64,000 nucleotides of DNA from Chitinophaga hostae (GCF_018224885.1 NZ_JAGTXB010000018.1:1-64000); one strand, 5' to 3'. Positions 1-9,904 are shown, counted from the stretch's first letter. A program made the numbers and translations. Notes: generated by a model not told the origin, from the letters alone.

Positions 1-1851
1 TTGAACGAGATTAGTATTCTTACTCAATTCATCCACGCTAATGGGGAAAAGGTAGTTAGCCGGCGTTTTGAATACCTGTTTGATAACCGGTATTACCTGG
101 TTGAATGTACTTTCATCTGCCCCCTGGTAATTCATACCATAAATGGTTTGATTAAAGTACTGATTGCCCTGTTTCCACCTGCGGATATCCCAGAAGTACT
201 GTCCTTCAAAAACCAATTCAATATTTCTTTCCTGCCGTATGATGGTTCTCATTTCGTCTTGTGTAAAAACCGGCGGATGACCGGCAATAGCCCAGGAAGC
301 CTGCACCGTAGGCAGCTTGGATCTCAGCCTGATGGCATTCAGATTATCCAATACTACCTGCTGTTGATCTGTTCCATAATATTCATTCAACGCCTCTGCA
401 TAGGAAAGATATAATTCCGATAACCGCATAATAGGCCAGGGATATTTCACCATGGTAAAGTCATTATCCGTTGCTACCGTTTGCGGGTGTACTACTTTCT
501 GTACAAGAAACCCGGTCAGAGAATAATTGGTTGATCCGGAGCTCCAGCCCTGCTGACCACCGGCTTTAAAATCCATTTTCTCAGCAGTGCCATTCACATA
601 ATACAGTCCCTGATCATATGCCACTGAGGCGTAATAACGCGGCTCCCGGTGCAGGTTTACATTCATCGTATGCGCCGATGCATCAACATTGTACCTGCCC
701 TCGTAATCCCAGGTAGGATCTTTATCGATAGGTAGTCCGTTCTCCGTATAAAATGATTCCACCGTTCTCATACTTGGTCCGATGCCATTGTATGTATTAC
801 CGGTTAATGGCGCACAGTTTTGCTGCCATTGATAGTAGCCTTCAGGAGGCGAATATCCCCAGATCAGCTCGGGATTCCAGGGATCCACCATGGCAAAACG
901 ATAAGCAATGATACCGCTGTCGCGACGGGTAGCAGAAAATAAATTCTGAGGTCCTTTGTAGTCAGCAAACTGGTACAGGTGCCTGTTAGCCTGCAAAGCT
1001 GCATCCATTGCTATTTTAATGGCATCTATAGCACGTTTCCATTTTTCTTTATCATAGCTGAGGTTCATCAAAGGAGCGCCTTCCTTATTCTTAAAATTGC
1101 TGTAATATTCAGTATTACCGTTAAACTGTGGTGATGCTGCGGTTAACAGCATGCGTGCTTTGATGGCCTTTACGGCCACGGTTGTGATACGTCCCATTTC
1201 ATTCTGGGCCGGTAAAGTAACCGGTAACTGGGAGATGGCCTCATCAAACCTGCGTGCTATGTAATTAACACAGGAATCGTATGGCATCCTCGCAGGGAAG
1301 ATATCATCGCCGGTGCTGGCATTAAAATCTACCTGGTGGTCAATTAAAGGGATAGGCCCATACTGACGGAGCAAAATATAATGATAGTAGGCTGCCAGGA
1401 AGGTGGCCTCACCTTTCCACCGGGTTTTATCTGCATTTGTTACACCGGGTACTTTATCTACGTTATCTAAAAAAATATAGCATTGCCTGATGCCTTCAAA
1501 TGCGCTGATAGCAGGCAAGCAGTTTTTCCCTTCCCAATAGTTAAACAATGGATTGGACGAGTTTTGTTCTCCCCGCAGCAAGCTGGAAATAACATTTCCC
1601 TGCCAAACCACTATTGCCTGGTCTGTAGCGCAGGCGCTGATGGTGCCATAGCTCGCATCGTTTTCCTTTGGCATATAGGAATAAAGCGAGTACAAGAACT
1701 GCATGGCTGTATTATAATTCTGAAATGCCGCATCAATGGTAGCCGTATTGGGTGGTACGATATCCAGGTATTTTTTGCAGGAAAATAATCCTGTGAGGCT
1801 TAACACCAATACCCCGCTTATTAATATTATTTTATGCTTGATGAAATTCAT
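1..1851 (-). CDS. SusD/RagB-like nutrient-binding lipoprotein (3' end cut by window start)
   Basis: An open frame of 617 codons runs on the minus strand from ATG at 1849-1851 to the window edge with no stop, so the C-terminus is missing. The N-terminus is a lipoprotein signal (hydrophobic stretch, then LFSCKKYLDI). SusD proteins are surface lipoproteins that cap a SusC porin and bind glycan. The SusD C-terminal pattern is visible: RLSELYLSYAEALNEY, an LNAIRLRSKLP segment, and RQERNIELVFEGQYFWDIRRWK. The last visible residues, ELSKNTNLVQ, match the usual SusD ending, so only a few residues are probably missing. It follows the STN-type SusC by about 35 bp and is almost certainly its partner. 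Confidence 0.93.
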   Translation of the reverse strand, partial: MNFIKHKIILISGVLVLSLTGLFSCKKYLDIVPPNTATIDAAFQNYNTAMQFLYSLYSYMPKENDASYGTISACATDQAIVVWQGNVISSLLRGEQNSSNPLFNYWEGKNCLPAISAFEGIRQCYIFLDNVDKVPGVTNADKTRWKGEATFLAAYYHYILLRQYGPIPLIDHQVDFNASTGDDIFPARMPYDSCVNYIARRFDEAISQLPVTLPAQNEMGRITTVAVKAIKARMLLTAASPQFNGNTEYYSNFKNKEGAPLMNLSYDKEKWKRAIDAIKIAMDAALQANRHLYQFADYKGPQNLFSATRRDSGIIAYRFAMVDPWNPELIWGYSPPEGYYQWQQNCAPLTGNTYNGIGPSMRTVESFYTENGLPIDKDPTWDYEGRYNVDASAHTMNVNLHREPRYYASVAYDQGLYYVNGTAEKMDFKAGGQQGWSSGSTNYSLTGFLVQKVVHPQTVATDNDFTMVKYPWPIMRLSELYLSYAEALNEYYGTDQQQVVLDNLNAIRLRSKLPTVQASWAIAGHPPVFTQDEMRTIIRQERNIELVFEGQYFWDIRRWKQGNQYFNQTIYGMNYQGADESTFNQVIPVIKQVFKTPANYLFPISVDELSKNTNLVQ

Positions 1852-1886
1852 AATGATCTTTTTTCTGATTAATAACAGCTGTTGGG

Positions 1887-4800
1887 TTACAGGTTGAACT
1901 GTGCGCCCAGGTTAAAAATGACCTGCGGAGGATAACCTAATCCATTACCACCACCCTGTTCCGGATCCCACAATTTAAATTTGGAGAACGTAAGGAGGTT
2001 GAGTCCCCTGAGATAAATCCTGACCAGTTTTGAAGGGGTATAGCCTAATTCAAGCTGTTTCAGGCGTACAAATGAAAAATCGCGTAGCCACCAGGAAGAA
2101 TTCTGTTCATTGTTGGGAGCTGTTTCCACTGCGGTGAGGCGGGGATAAAAGGCATGCAGGTTTTGGTTGTCAACAGACCAGTGATCTTCTGCAATAGCAG
2201 CCAGTACATTATTTTGTGACCTCCCAAACGGACTAAATCCACCGATAAAAGCAGATACCCTGGAAGTACCCTGGAAAAATGCACCCAGGTCGAACTTTTT
2301 ATAGGCGATCGTAAACCCGGCGCCATAAACAATTTCAGGCACAGAGGGATACCCCATTGCTATCCGGTCGTTATTATTAATACTACCATCGCCGTTAAGA
2401 TCTTTATATTTAATATCACCAGCGTGCGAGGTAGTAAATACAGGGCTATGCGCCGCTTCATTTGCATCAATAAACAACCGTTCGGCCAGCAGGCCGCGGT
2501 TGGTATTAAGCGGATGCCCTATGCGGGACAGGTTATCCAGGCCCAACGCTGCATAGTCGGGCTGATCATAATACAGGATGGTATTATGCGCATAAGTGAA
2601 CGTTCCTCTCAGGGAAATATTCAGATCATGGTTCACGCTATGGCTATAGGCCAGCGTGGCATCAACTCCCCTGTTCAGTACCCTGCCGATATTGGAGTAA
2701 GGCAAAGCGCTCAATACGCCGGCTGTTGCCGGTATGGTAGCTCTTTGCTGGTAAATATTGCTTCTTATTTCGCGGAACCAGTCTACATTTAATGTGAGTT
2801 CATTGAACAAGCCCAGATCCAGTCCTATATTCATTTTTTTACTGATCTCCCATTGTATATTATTATTCGGATACCTGGTGATCTGTATACCATTTCTTGA
2901 ATTGTCGAAGTTTACGCCCGTGGTGAAACTATTGTCACCACTATTCATGTTCACCACGCTAAGATAAGGGAAACGGTTACCGCCAATCTGGTCATTACCC
3001 GCCAGGCCATATGATCCGCGCAGCTTTAAGAGCGTAATGGCATGAGACAGTTTAGTGTCCCCGAAGAACTTTTCATTGGAAATTACATAGGAAACGCCGG
3101 CGGCCGGGAAAAGGCCGTAGCGATGACCTTCTGCAAAATTTTCCGACCCGGTATACCCCAGGTTCCCTTCTATGTAATAGCGTGAATCGTAACCATAGGC
3201 TAACCGGCCCGCCCAGCCTTGCTTACGGGAAGGAAGCGTGCTGACAATATTATCACCCGGGTTATTGGTATTGTATTCGCTTCTTAGAAACACCAGCATA
3301 CCTGATACATCATGCTTATCATTAAACATGCGGGTATAATTCAACGTGGTTTGCATGTAGAGCGTGCGATCGCCGGAGTTGGTTCCTGACTGGCTTAACG
3401 CAGTAGATCCGCCTGCGGCACTGATCCAGTTTAAATTATAAACAGGCGTTTTGCCAGGATCTGCCTCGTAACCACCCAACGTATAGTAGTAGGGTGTATA
3501 CTTACGGGTGATACCGCTGCTGGACCAGTTTTTAAACGAAATCAGGGCATTAAAACTCAGCCCCGGCGTAACCATATCCAGCTTTTGAGAGCCGCGCAGG
3601 GTAGAAAGAATGGTAGATGCCGCATTTTGATTATACCCCTGCACCATATCTGCATAGGGGTTATCGCGGGTGTTGGCGATATTAAATCCATCCGTTTTAT
3701 TACCGAAATAAATATGATCATTTACAACGTCCGGGGGTACAGGATAAAAGGCCGGGAAGTCCACCGCATTGGCGCCCATCACACTGCCAAACAGTGAGGA
3801 AGCGGAGTTTGCAGGGCCTGTATTCTGATAAAAATCAGCATTAATATTCAGCTCCAGCTCTGTTGTTTTGGTAACATTTACGTTGACGTTATTGACAAAA
3901 TTATAGCGGTTGTTATTAATATTATTTTTAAATCCGCTTACGAGGTTGTTTCTAAGCACGCCCTGATCTTTGTAATAGGCAAGGCCCATATAATAACGGG
4001 CAATTTTGCTGCCGCCCTGTACATTCAGGTTGGCGTGCTGGCTGAGTCCATAATCCTTGAACAATAATTTATACCAGTCTACATTAGGATAAGCATATGG
4101 ATCGAGTCCCTTAGCGGTACCGGCAATTTTATCAGCGGAGTACCTGTCGGCATTATAGGGGTTATCATTTTTCAATGCCTCGTTATATAACTTCATATAG
4201 GAAACGGCATCGGTAAATTTCACGATTTGCGTAGGTGATGATACCGTGTTTTCCACCAAGGCCGTAATCCTTGGCTTCTCCATTAATTTACCATGCTTTG
4301 TTTCTATTAATATTACACCGTTTGCGCCCCTTGCACCATACAGCGCTGTAGAAGCCGCATCTTTTAAAATAGAGAAGCTTTCGATGTTAGCCGGATCAAT
4401 GCTGTTAAGGTCGCCCCCGGAAATTTCGATACCATTCAAAAAAATCAGCGCGCCGGTACCACCATAGGTTGACACGCCCCTGATCCAGAATTCGGCGCCA
4501 CTGCCTGGTTCTCCTGAAGGCTGCCGTGCAATAACGCCGGCCAGTCTGCCTGCAAAGGAGGAACTAAGCGTACTCGAAGGGGTTTTCAATTCTGCGGGAG
4601 AAATGGAAGTCACTGCCCCAACCACACTGATCTTCTTTTGTTTGGTATTAAATCCTGTTACCACAATGGAGTCGATATTCACCGCAGCAGACTCCAGCAG
4701 CACCTCCATAAAACCGGATCCTGTAACTGCTTTCTCTTTATTTTTATAGCCCAGGTAAGCGAATTGCAGGATTGCGTGATCATTTTTTACCGTAATGGTA

Positions 4801-5333
4801 AATTCTCCGGCTGCATTGGTATAGGTACCATTAACAGTTCCTTTTTCTTTAATACTCACTCTTTCCAGTGGATCTCCTTTTTCATTGGTTACCCTTCCGC
4901 GGATCTGCAGTGGCGGCGCCGGCTCATCTATCGGGTCCGGTGGAGTTTGATTTCGGTACTTAATAATAATAGTATTGTATCTGATCTCGTACGTTAGTGG
5001 AAGCGCTTTGAAACAGTCGTCAAACACCGCTCTGAGCGACGCATTCTTTACATCAATATCTAATCCAGGTACATCTTTTACCAGGTCGGGATTAAATATA
5101 ATCTGGTAGCCGGTTTGGCTCCTCACTATCTGAAAAACTTTTTCAATGGTAAGACGCTTGCCGGAAATGGTCACACTTTGGGAATAAGTGCTGGCACTTA
5201 CCTGCATACAGGCCGCAAATAATAAAATGGCTGTTAATCTCATGGCGATTATTATCCGATTTTTGGTTGATGAAGGGGATAGCCACCCCTTTTTACAAAT
5301 AGCAACAGGTTTGCTATGTACAAGTAGATTCAT
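1887..5333 (-). CDS. SusC/RagA TonB-linked outer membrane transporter with N-terminal STN domain
   Basis: TonB-dependent outer membrane importer of the SusC class, 1148 aa. Order: signal region, STN domain (about 50-105, VTISGKRLTIEKVFQIVRSQTGYQ), carboxypeptidase-D-like domain (about 143-215, RGRVTNEKGDPLERVSIKEKG), plug (about 225-350, containing LKDAASTALYGARGANGVI), then the beta barrel. An STN domain on a SusC indicates signalling to an anti-sigma factor, and a FecR/ECF pair lies directly upstream. ATG 5333 gives a 30-residue extension before the hydrophobic segment; ATG 5243 (MRLTAILLFAACMQVSAS) gives a conventional signal peptide. Extended N-termini of this kind are common in annotated Chitinophaga SusC proteins, so the longer start is kept with reservation. 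Substrate unknown. Confidence 0.92.
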   Translation of the reverse strand: MNLLVHSKPVAICKKGWLSPSSTKNRIIIAMRLTAILLFAACMQVSASTYSQSVTISGKRLTIEKVFQIVRSQTGYQIIFNPDLVKDVPGLDIDVKNASLRAVFDDCFKALPLTYEIRYNTIIIKYRNQTPPDPIDEPAPPLQIRGRVTNEKGDPLERVSIKEKGTVNGTYTNAAGEFTITVKNDHAILQFAYLGYKNKEKAVTGSGFMEVLLESAAVNIDSIVVTGFNTKQKKISVVGAVTSISPAELKTPSSTLSSSFAGRLAGVIARQPSGEPGSGAEFWIRGVSTYGGTGALIFLNGIEISGGDLNSIDPANIESFSILKDAASTALYGARGANGVILIETKHGKLMEKPRITALVENTVSSPTQIVKFTDAVSYMKLYNEALKNDNPYNADRYSADKIAGTAKGLDPYAYPNVDWYKLLFKDYGLSQHANLNVQGGSKIARYYMGLAYYKDQGVLRNNLVSGFKNNINNNRYNFVNNVNVNVTKTTELELNINADFYQNTGPANSASSLFGSVMGANAVDFPAFYPVPPDVVNDHIYFGNKTDGFNIANTRDNPYADMVQGYNQNAASTILSTLRGSQKLDMVTPGLSFNALISFKNWSSSGITRKYTPYYYTLGGYEADPGKTPVYNLNWISAAGGSTALSQSGTNSGDRTLYMQTTLNYTRMFNDKHDVSGMLVFLRSEYNTNNPGDNIVSTLPSRKQGWAGRLAYGYDSRYYIEGNLGYTGSENFAEGHRYGLFPAAGVSYVISNEKFFGDTKLSHAITLLKLRGSYGLAGNDQIGGNRFPYLSVVNMNSGDNSFTTGVNFDNSRNGIQITRYPNNNIQWEISKKMNIGLDLGLFNELTLNVDWFREIRSNIYQQRATIPATAGVLSALPYSNIGRVLNRGVDATLAYSHSVNHDLNISLRGTFTYAHNTILYYDQPDYAALGLDNLSRIGHPLNTNRGLLAERLFIDANEAAHSPVFTTSHAGDIKYKDLNGDGSINNNDRIAMGYPSVPEIVYGAGFTIAYKKFDLGAFFQGTSRVSAFIGGFSPFGRSQNNVLAAIAEDHWSVDNQNLHAFYPRLTAVETAPNNEQNSSWWLRDFSFVRLKQLELGYTPSKLVRIYLRGLNLLTFSKFKLWDPEQGGGNGLGYPPQVIFNLGAQFNL

Positions 5334-5503
5334 ATATTTGTACAGTTTAGTATTACAATAAATTTTTGCAAAAGATTTCTAACGTGATCTAAACAGCCCC
5401 GGGTACCGCCTGCCAGCGATATCCGGTTTTTGTTGGTTCTACATACATGACATTTCTATAGATTCATTGGCATTTATTTAAATGGTTACTTTATGTGGAA
5501 TTA

Positions 5504-6781
5504 TTATTTTGACACACGGGAAACAGTTACCCGGTTGCCTGTTACGCTAAAGTGAAGCCTGCCGTCTGCCTCCAGGATTTCGAATAGTTGTGCTGCGTTT
5601 TCTTTCTGCATGATATCTCCCGAAAACCTGATACCAGACATATCTCCCTGGTAGATGATATCTACATTATACCATCTGGCAATCTGGCGCATGATCTGCC
5701 TGATATCCGTGGATTTAAATACAAATTTCCCGCTTTTCCAGGCCAGCTCCTGTTCCAGGTCAGCTTCCCGGACCTCAGGTTTATTTAAGTTGTTGGATAA
5801 AATGGCCTGCTGGCCGGGCCTGATCAATACATGGCTGTTTCCTTTGTGAACATCTACCGAACCGCTGACAAGGGTCGTTTTTACCGCGGATTCATTTGCG
5901 TAAGCCATCACATTAAAATGTGTTCCCAACACATTTACCTCTCCCCCATCTCCGGAGGGAAGAACTATTTTCACGGTAAAGGGGCGCTTTCCATGCCCGT
6001 TTTTGGATAACAGGTGTGCCACCTCAAAATAGGCTTCCCCGGTTAATATCACCTCCCGCTGACTATCAGGAAACGAGGCAGGATACTTTAAGGAGGAGGC
6101 GGAATTAAGAAAAACGTGTGTGCCATCGGATAATACCACTTCATAGCGGCCGCCTGCCGGGGTAACAATTGTATTGTAGGCAACAGTTGCAGGTAATAGA
6201 TTAATGGGACTGCTATACGCCAGCAGCCCGCCTTTATGTTGAATAGCGGTGCTATTGCCCTGCCGGGCCAACGTATCATGGGAGTTGTTATCCAACGTAA
6301 CCTGTGACCCATCGGCCAGTGTTAGAATGGCCTTGTTGCTGCCCGGTGCGAGGCTTTTTTGTTTTATATCATTTAATGCCAGCCGTTTTTCCGGGGTAGT
6401 TCGGCTTTCCATGGCTTTAAAACATAACGCCACCGCAAAAAATACGGCCGCCGCAGCTGCCGCCCAGGTCCAGTAAAGATGCTTATTCTTCGACCGGCTT
6501 ACATGATCTTCACCAGGAACCTGGTCTGCAAGGGATAAAGACAGACCCGCTTTTCTAAAGATGTTTTGCGTTAGTTTGTTGGTATCATAATGTTCCAGCT
6601 TCAGCAAATCAGTCCTCAGCGGTTCACCACTGGCGATTTCCCGGTAAATCTTTTCATTTCCGCTGCTATCGGCTATCCAGGCACGCAGGGAGGCCAGCTC
6701 CTCCGCCGTAATTTCTTTGTTCACCTGTTTTTTTATCAGCGAGGCGATGTATAGTGCTTCGCTTATTTTTTTTTCATCCAT
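5504..6781 (-). CDS. FecR-type anti-sigma factor
   Basis: Inner-membrane anti-sigma regulator, 425 aa from ATG 6781 (MDEKKISEALYIA); an upstream in-frame start at 6829 would add 16 residues unlike the family. The N-terminal cytoplasmic helices (about 1-75) should hold the sigma factor. One transmembrane segment follows (about 103-122, WTWAAAAAAVFFAVAL). The periplasmic FecR domain holds TPAGGRYEVVLSDGTHVFLNS and REVILTGEAYFEV, and the C-terminal domain (FVFKSTDIRQIMRQIARWY) is of the DUF4974 type that contacts the transporter's STN domain. It sits between the ECF sigma gene and the STN-SusC gene, the standard order for Bacteroidota cell-surface signalling. Confidence 0.93.
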   Translation of the reverse strand: MDEKKISEALYIASLIKKQVNKEITAEELASLRAWIADSSGNEKIYREIASGEPLRTDLLKLEHYDTNKLTQNIFRKAGLSLSLADQVPGEDHVSRSKNKHLYWTWAAAAAAVFFAVALCFKAMESRTTPEKRLALNDIKQKSLAPGSNKAILTLADGSQVTLDNNSHDTLARQGNSTAIQHKGGLLAYSSPINLLPATVAYNTIVTPAGGRYEVVLSDGTHVFLNSASSLKYPASFPDSQREVILTGEAYFEVAHLLSKNGHGKRPFTVKIVLPSGDGGEVNVLGTHFNVMAYANESAVKTTLVSGSVDVHKGNSHVLIRPGQQAILSNNLNKPEVREADLEQELAWKSGKFVFKSTDIRQIMRQIARWYNVDIIYQGDMSGIRFSGDIMQKENAAQLFEILEADGRLHFSVTGNRVTVSRVSK

Positions 6782-6894
6782 ATGGTACCTCTTCCGGTAT
6801 ATAACACCGCATGTACCGTATTGTACCACGTAAAAAACATTATTTCTGAAAAAAATTTCCTGGAACTGGAAAATCCCGGGGAATAGCGCCTGTT

Positions 6895-7488
6895 TTACAG
6901 TTTCCCCCTGATGGCGAGTAATAAGGTGATGTATAGTATGATGCGATCGCCCGGGTGCCCCTTTAAGAGGCCTCTGATGATGGTGAGCGCCTTTGTTTTC
7001 TGATTGCGCACCGTTTGGCAGGACAGGTCCAGTTGTGCGGCTATTTCCTGATTACTTAGCTGATCTATATACCCCATGATAAATATTTTCCTCATTTTAT
7101 GGGGGAGGCTATCTATAGCACTGCGTACCTCTGCCATTAATTCGGCATAAATTATCTCATCTATGGAAATAGTTTCAGTGCTTAACCTGCTGAAAGCATC
7201 ATGTTTTGTTTTTTCCCGCTCTTTACTTCGCTTAAAATTCAAACTGGCGTTCCTGGCGGCCATGTAAAGAAATTTCCGCACCCCCAACAAACTATCGAAT
7301 ACTGTATGCTTTTCCCATAGTTTAACAAATATGTCTTCCACAATATCCTCTGCTGCTGCCCTGTCAAATACTATTTTCTCCACATAACTGCAGAGCACCG
7401 GTCCATAAACGCGGATCAGGTACCGATAAATGTCCTCATTTCCTTCTTTCAAAAGGACGAGACAGTGTTCATCACTTTTAACCTCCAT
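6895..7488 (-). CDS. ECF-family RNA polymerase sigma factor
   Basis: Sigma-70 of the extracytoplasmic-function class, 197 aa. Region 2 occupies about 20-90 (AAAEDIVEDIFVKLWEKH, FLYMAARNASLNFKR). Region 4 occupies about 120-180 and includes a helix-turn-helix (LSNQEIAAQLDLSCQTVRNQ). A short hydrophobic tail (IILYITLLLAIRGKL) is common in Bacteroidota members of this group. The start ATG 7488 has AGG just upstream on the coding strand. It is presumably held by the FecR protein encoded next and released when the STN-SusC binds its substrate, switching on the SusC/SusD genes downstream. Confidence 0.93.
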   Translation of the reverse strand: MEVKSDEHCLVLLKEGNEDIYRYLIRVYGPVLCSYVEKIVFDRAAAEDIVEDIFVKLWEKHTVFDSLLGVRKFLYMAARNASLNFKRSKEREKTKHDAFSRLSTETISIDEIIYAELMAEVRSAIDSLPHKMRKIFIMGYIDQLSNQEIAAQLDLSCQTVRNQKTKALTIIRGLLKGHPGDRIILYITLLLAIRGKL

Positions 7489-7544
7489 ATTTATAGTATG
7501 ATCAGTAACCTTTGAAAGTAAACTTTTCTATTTTATAAGGATAT

Positions 7545-7560
7545 ACGCAAACGCTTGCGT
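7545..7560. promoter_or_regulatory. LacI-type operator candidate
   Basis: The 16-bp sequence ACGCAAACGCTTGCGT has perfect 6-bp arms and a CG-containing centre. It is one base from the perfect palindrome ACGCAAACGTTTGCGT, the form recognised by many LacI/PurR-family regulators. It lies in the divergent interval between the ECF sigma gene and the erythromycin-esterase-like gene. No LacI gene lies in this window, so the binding protein is unknown. Confidence 0.35.
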
Positions 7561-7647
7561 AAAATATGGAGCCGGGGTTATGCCGGAATATTTTTATGGA
7601 ATAGGTATACCTCAGCATCTAACCTTGGAACTTTTAAATATTTGAAG

Positions 7648-8637
7648 ATGTCGAACCAACCAAAAGCAATCATCATCAGAAAAAGTATAACTACCTGTCT
7701 TTTCCTGTTGGCCAATATGATAACGGGTTATTCGCAGGATACAAACACGAGATGGCTCAATGAAAATGCACATGTAATAAATGCTGATACGGCTACATCA
7801 ACTACCGACTTCAACTTTCTCGCTGCTGAATTAAAAAACAACATGGTATTCGGGCTTGGTGAAGCTTCTCATGGAACAAAAGAATTCTTCAATCAAAAAC
7901 GCAGAATCATTGAATACCTAATCGTTAATCTGGATTATAAGCGTTTGGGCTTCGAGTTTCGCGAATCTTACATCGATCCACTCAATCAGTATGTAATAAA
8001 TGGTACGGGAGATCTGAAAACCCTGATGAAGGATATGGTGCTTTATAACACAGAAGAAATTTACGACCTGTTCCAATTTATAAAATTATACAATAGCAAA
8101 CAGCCTCCATTAAAAAAAGTCAGTGTATTTGGTTTTGACCGGGAAGAATATGCATCCGACCCGCTTAACCGGGATAAATTTATGGCTGAAAACATCATTG
8201 CCGAACAAACATCCCATCAACTCAAAACAATGATCTGGGCTCACAACGTCCATATCGCCAAGGACACCACCATGGCCCAATTCAAAGGAATGGGATATTA
8301 TCTGCAACAAAAATTCGGCGAAAATTTTTATGTATTGGGCTTTGATACTTTTAAAGGTTCGGTAACACTAATAACGGCGGATGGGTTGACAAAGCAAGAC
8401 TTTGAAACAGAAAAAGGATCATTTTCAGAGATGTTTGCAAAAGCAAATCATGCTACTATCTATATACCTTTCAATTTAAAGCCGAATCCTTTCTCAGGTG
8501 TAAAAAACAATATCACCAATATATATGCAAACCGGACAAGTGTCAACGCTTTACCCATAATACCGGGTGCCGATTTTGATGCCATCTTATTCATAAAAAC
8601 AACCTCCGCATCAAGTATTATAGGTACAGGTAAATAA
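7648..8637 (+). CDS. Erythromycin esterase family protein, compact form
   Basis: Secreted member of the erythromycin-esterase/EreA-like fold, 329 aa from ATG 7648; the signal peptide ends near GYSQ. Family motifs are visible: MVFGLGEASHGTKEFF, with the catalytic His/Glu region, then LGFEFRESY, MIWAHNVHIAKD and MGYYLQQKFGENFYVLGF. The substrate is unknown, since most Bacteroidota members do not act on macrolides as far as is known. Between VFGFD and RDKFMAENI there are only about ten residues, where full-length relatives (about 420 aa) carry a long helical insertion. The protein is therefore short but keeps both conserved ends. It stands alone with its own promoter region, next to a GNAT gene. 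Confidence 0.8.
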   Translation: MSNQPKAIIIRKSITTCLFLLANMITGYSQDTNTRWLNENAHVINADTATSTTDFNFLAAELKNNMVFGLGEASHGTKEFFNQKRRIIEYLIVNLDYKRLGFEFRESYIDPLNQYVINGTGDLKTLMKDMVLYNTEEIYDLFQFIKLYNSKQPPLKKVSVFGFDREEYASDPLNRDKFMAENIIAEQTSHQLKTMIWAHNVHIAKDTTMAQFKGMGYYLQQKFGENFYVLGFDTFKGSVTLITADGLTKQDFETEKGSFSEMFAKANHATIYIPFNLKPNPFSGVKNNITNIYANRTSVNALPIIPGADFDAILFIKTTSASSIIGTGK

Positions 8638-8746
8638 GTGAAATATGCTCAATCAATCGATTTTATCGATAGTTTCAATAGAAAAATATCATTTTATATA
8701 TCCATAGGATTGTCGGAATTTGCAATGCTAAAGGAGATAAAAAGAT

Positions 8747-9259
8747 ATGACGCCGGAATTCAGAAAAGCAAAAGAACAGGATGCCACACAGATCTGGTCT
8801 ATATTGGAGAAAGCAATTGCCCGCAGAAAGGCAGATGGCAGCGAACAATGGCAAAATGGCTATCCCAACCCGGAAATAGTTGAATCCGATATCAATAAGG
8901 GCTATGGCTATATATTAGCTGATGGTGAAACCATGATCGGCTATTGTGCAGTGATGATCAACGATGAGCCTGCATACGCCGATATAAAAGGCCAGTGGTT
9001 AACAGATGGTGACTTCGTGGTCTATCACCGGGTCGCCATTGCTGAAGCGTATTTAGGAAAAGGGATGGCACAGGAAATGATGAGGCAGATTGAAAACTAT
9101 GCGTTGACCCATCATATCAGCAGTATCAGGGTGGATACGAATTTCGACAATAAAGGGATGCTGCACCTGTTTGATAAGTTAGGTTACACCTATTGCGGCG
9201 AAGTAATACTGGCCGGCGCCCCAAGAAAAGCCTACGAGAAAGTCTTACCGAAAAAATGA
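8747..9259 (+). CDS. GNAT-family N-acetyltransferase
   Basis: Predicted cytoplasmic acetyl-CoA-dependent acyltransferase, 170 aa. The start ATG 8747 is preceded by AAGGAG at 8731. The acetyl-CoA-binding motif A is visible as HRVAIAEAYLGKGMAQEMMRQ (Q/R-x-x-G-x-G/A type, about 92-113), followed by VDTNFDNKGMLHLFDKLGY, typical of GNAT motif B. The closest style is the small single-domain GNAT proteins of unknown acceptor. The stop lies 11 bp from the end of the convergent DHFR-like gene. Confidence 0.88.
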   Translation: MTPEFRKAKEQDATQIWSILEKAIARRKADGSEQWQNGYPNPEIVESDINKGYGYILADGETMIGYCAVMINDEPAYADIKGQWLTDGDFVVYHRVAIAEAYLGKGMAQEMMRQIENYALTHHISSIRVDTNFDNKGMLHLFDKLGYTYCGEVILAGAPRKAYEKVLPKK

Positions 9260-9270
9260 GGTATGCTGTC

Positions 9271-9828
9271 TCAGGCATCCGTTTTTGTGGGTTCATAGTA
9301 AAACACCACTGCACCGCCACCCAAGGTTTTTGTTTTTAAGAGTTTGAGACTGATTCTTTTGCTTATTTTGCCAAACAACGGCAACCCGCTTCCCGCTATT
9401 ACCGGGTGAACGCAGAATTGGCATTCATCCACTAAATCGAGGTTGATTAGCGCGATGATCAAACTGGGGCTGCCCACTAAAATATCTCCACCCGGCTGTT
9501 GTTTGAGATCTCTGACCTCTGCTTCAATATCCCGGTTCGCTAATCTCGCACTTTCCCAATCCAGGCTTTTCAGTGTGCGGGAAAAAACAATTTTGGGAAT
9601 CTTGTCCATTAGCACGGCGAAGTCGTCTGCTGCTTTGTTGCCAGTAGGATTTTTCACAAAGGGCTTCCAATACTCCATCAATTGATAGGTTATCCTTCCG
9701 TATAGAATGGCGTCTGCATCATTTAACAGGTCGGCATAATGTTGATGCAGTTCTTCATCCGCGGTTACTGCCGTGTGATCACAAAACCCGTCAAGTGTCA
9801 TGTTAATTCCTGCAATTATTTTTCTCAT
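9271..9828 (-). CDS. Dihydrofolate-reductase-like (RibD C-terminal fold) protein
   Basis: 185 aa, starting RKIIAGINMTLDGFCDH, the typical opening of the YwjB/YyaP-type RibD-C family. Other family segments are ILYGRITYQLMEYW (NADPH-binding region), KIVFSRTL, GGDILVGSPSLI and DECQFCVHPVIAGSGLPLF. These proteins have a DHFR-type Rossmann-like fold and are probably NADPH-dependent reductases, but the substrate is unknown. A second family member lies at 47241-47762. Confidence 0.88.
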   Translation of the reverse strand: MRKIIAGINMTLDGFCDHTAVTADEELHQHYADLLNDADAILYGRITYQLMEYWKPFVKNPTGNKAADDFAVLMDKIPKIVFSRTLKSLDWESARLANRDIEAEVRDLKQQPGGDILVGSPSLIIALINLDLVDECQFCVHPVIAGSGLPLFGKISKRISLKLLKTKTLGGGAVVFYYEPTKTDA

Positions 9829-9904
9829 GTTGTTTGATTTAAATCAATAGTAAAAGATAATCAAATGGATCTTCCCGGAACTATCCGCAAAATTTGCAAC
9901 AACG

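Noticed and set aside
8638..8883. 81-residue plus-strand frame before the GNAT gene
   Set aside because: Overlaps the GNAT start in another frame; GNAT has a clear ribosome-binding site and motifs.
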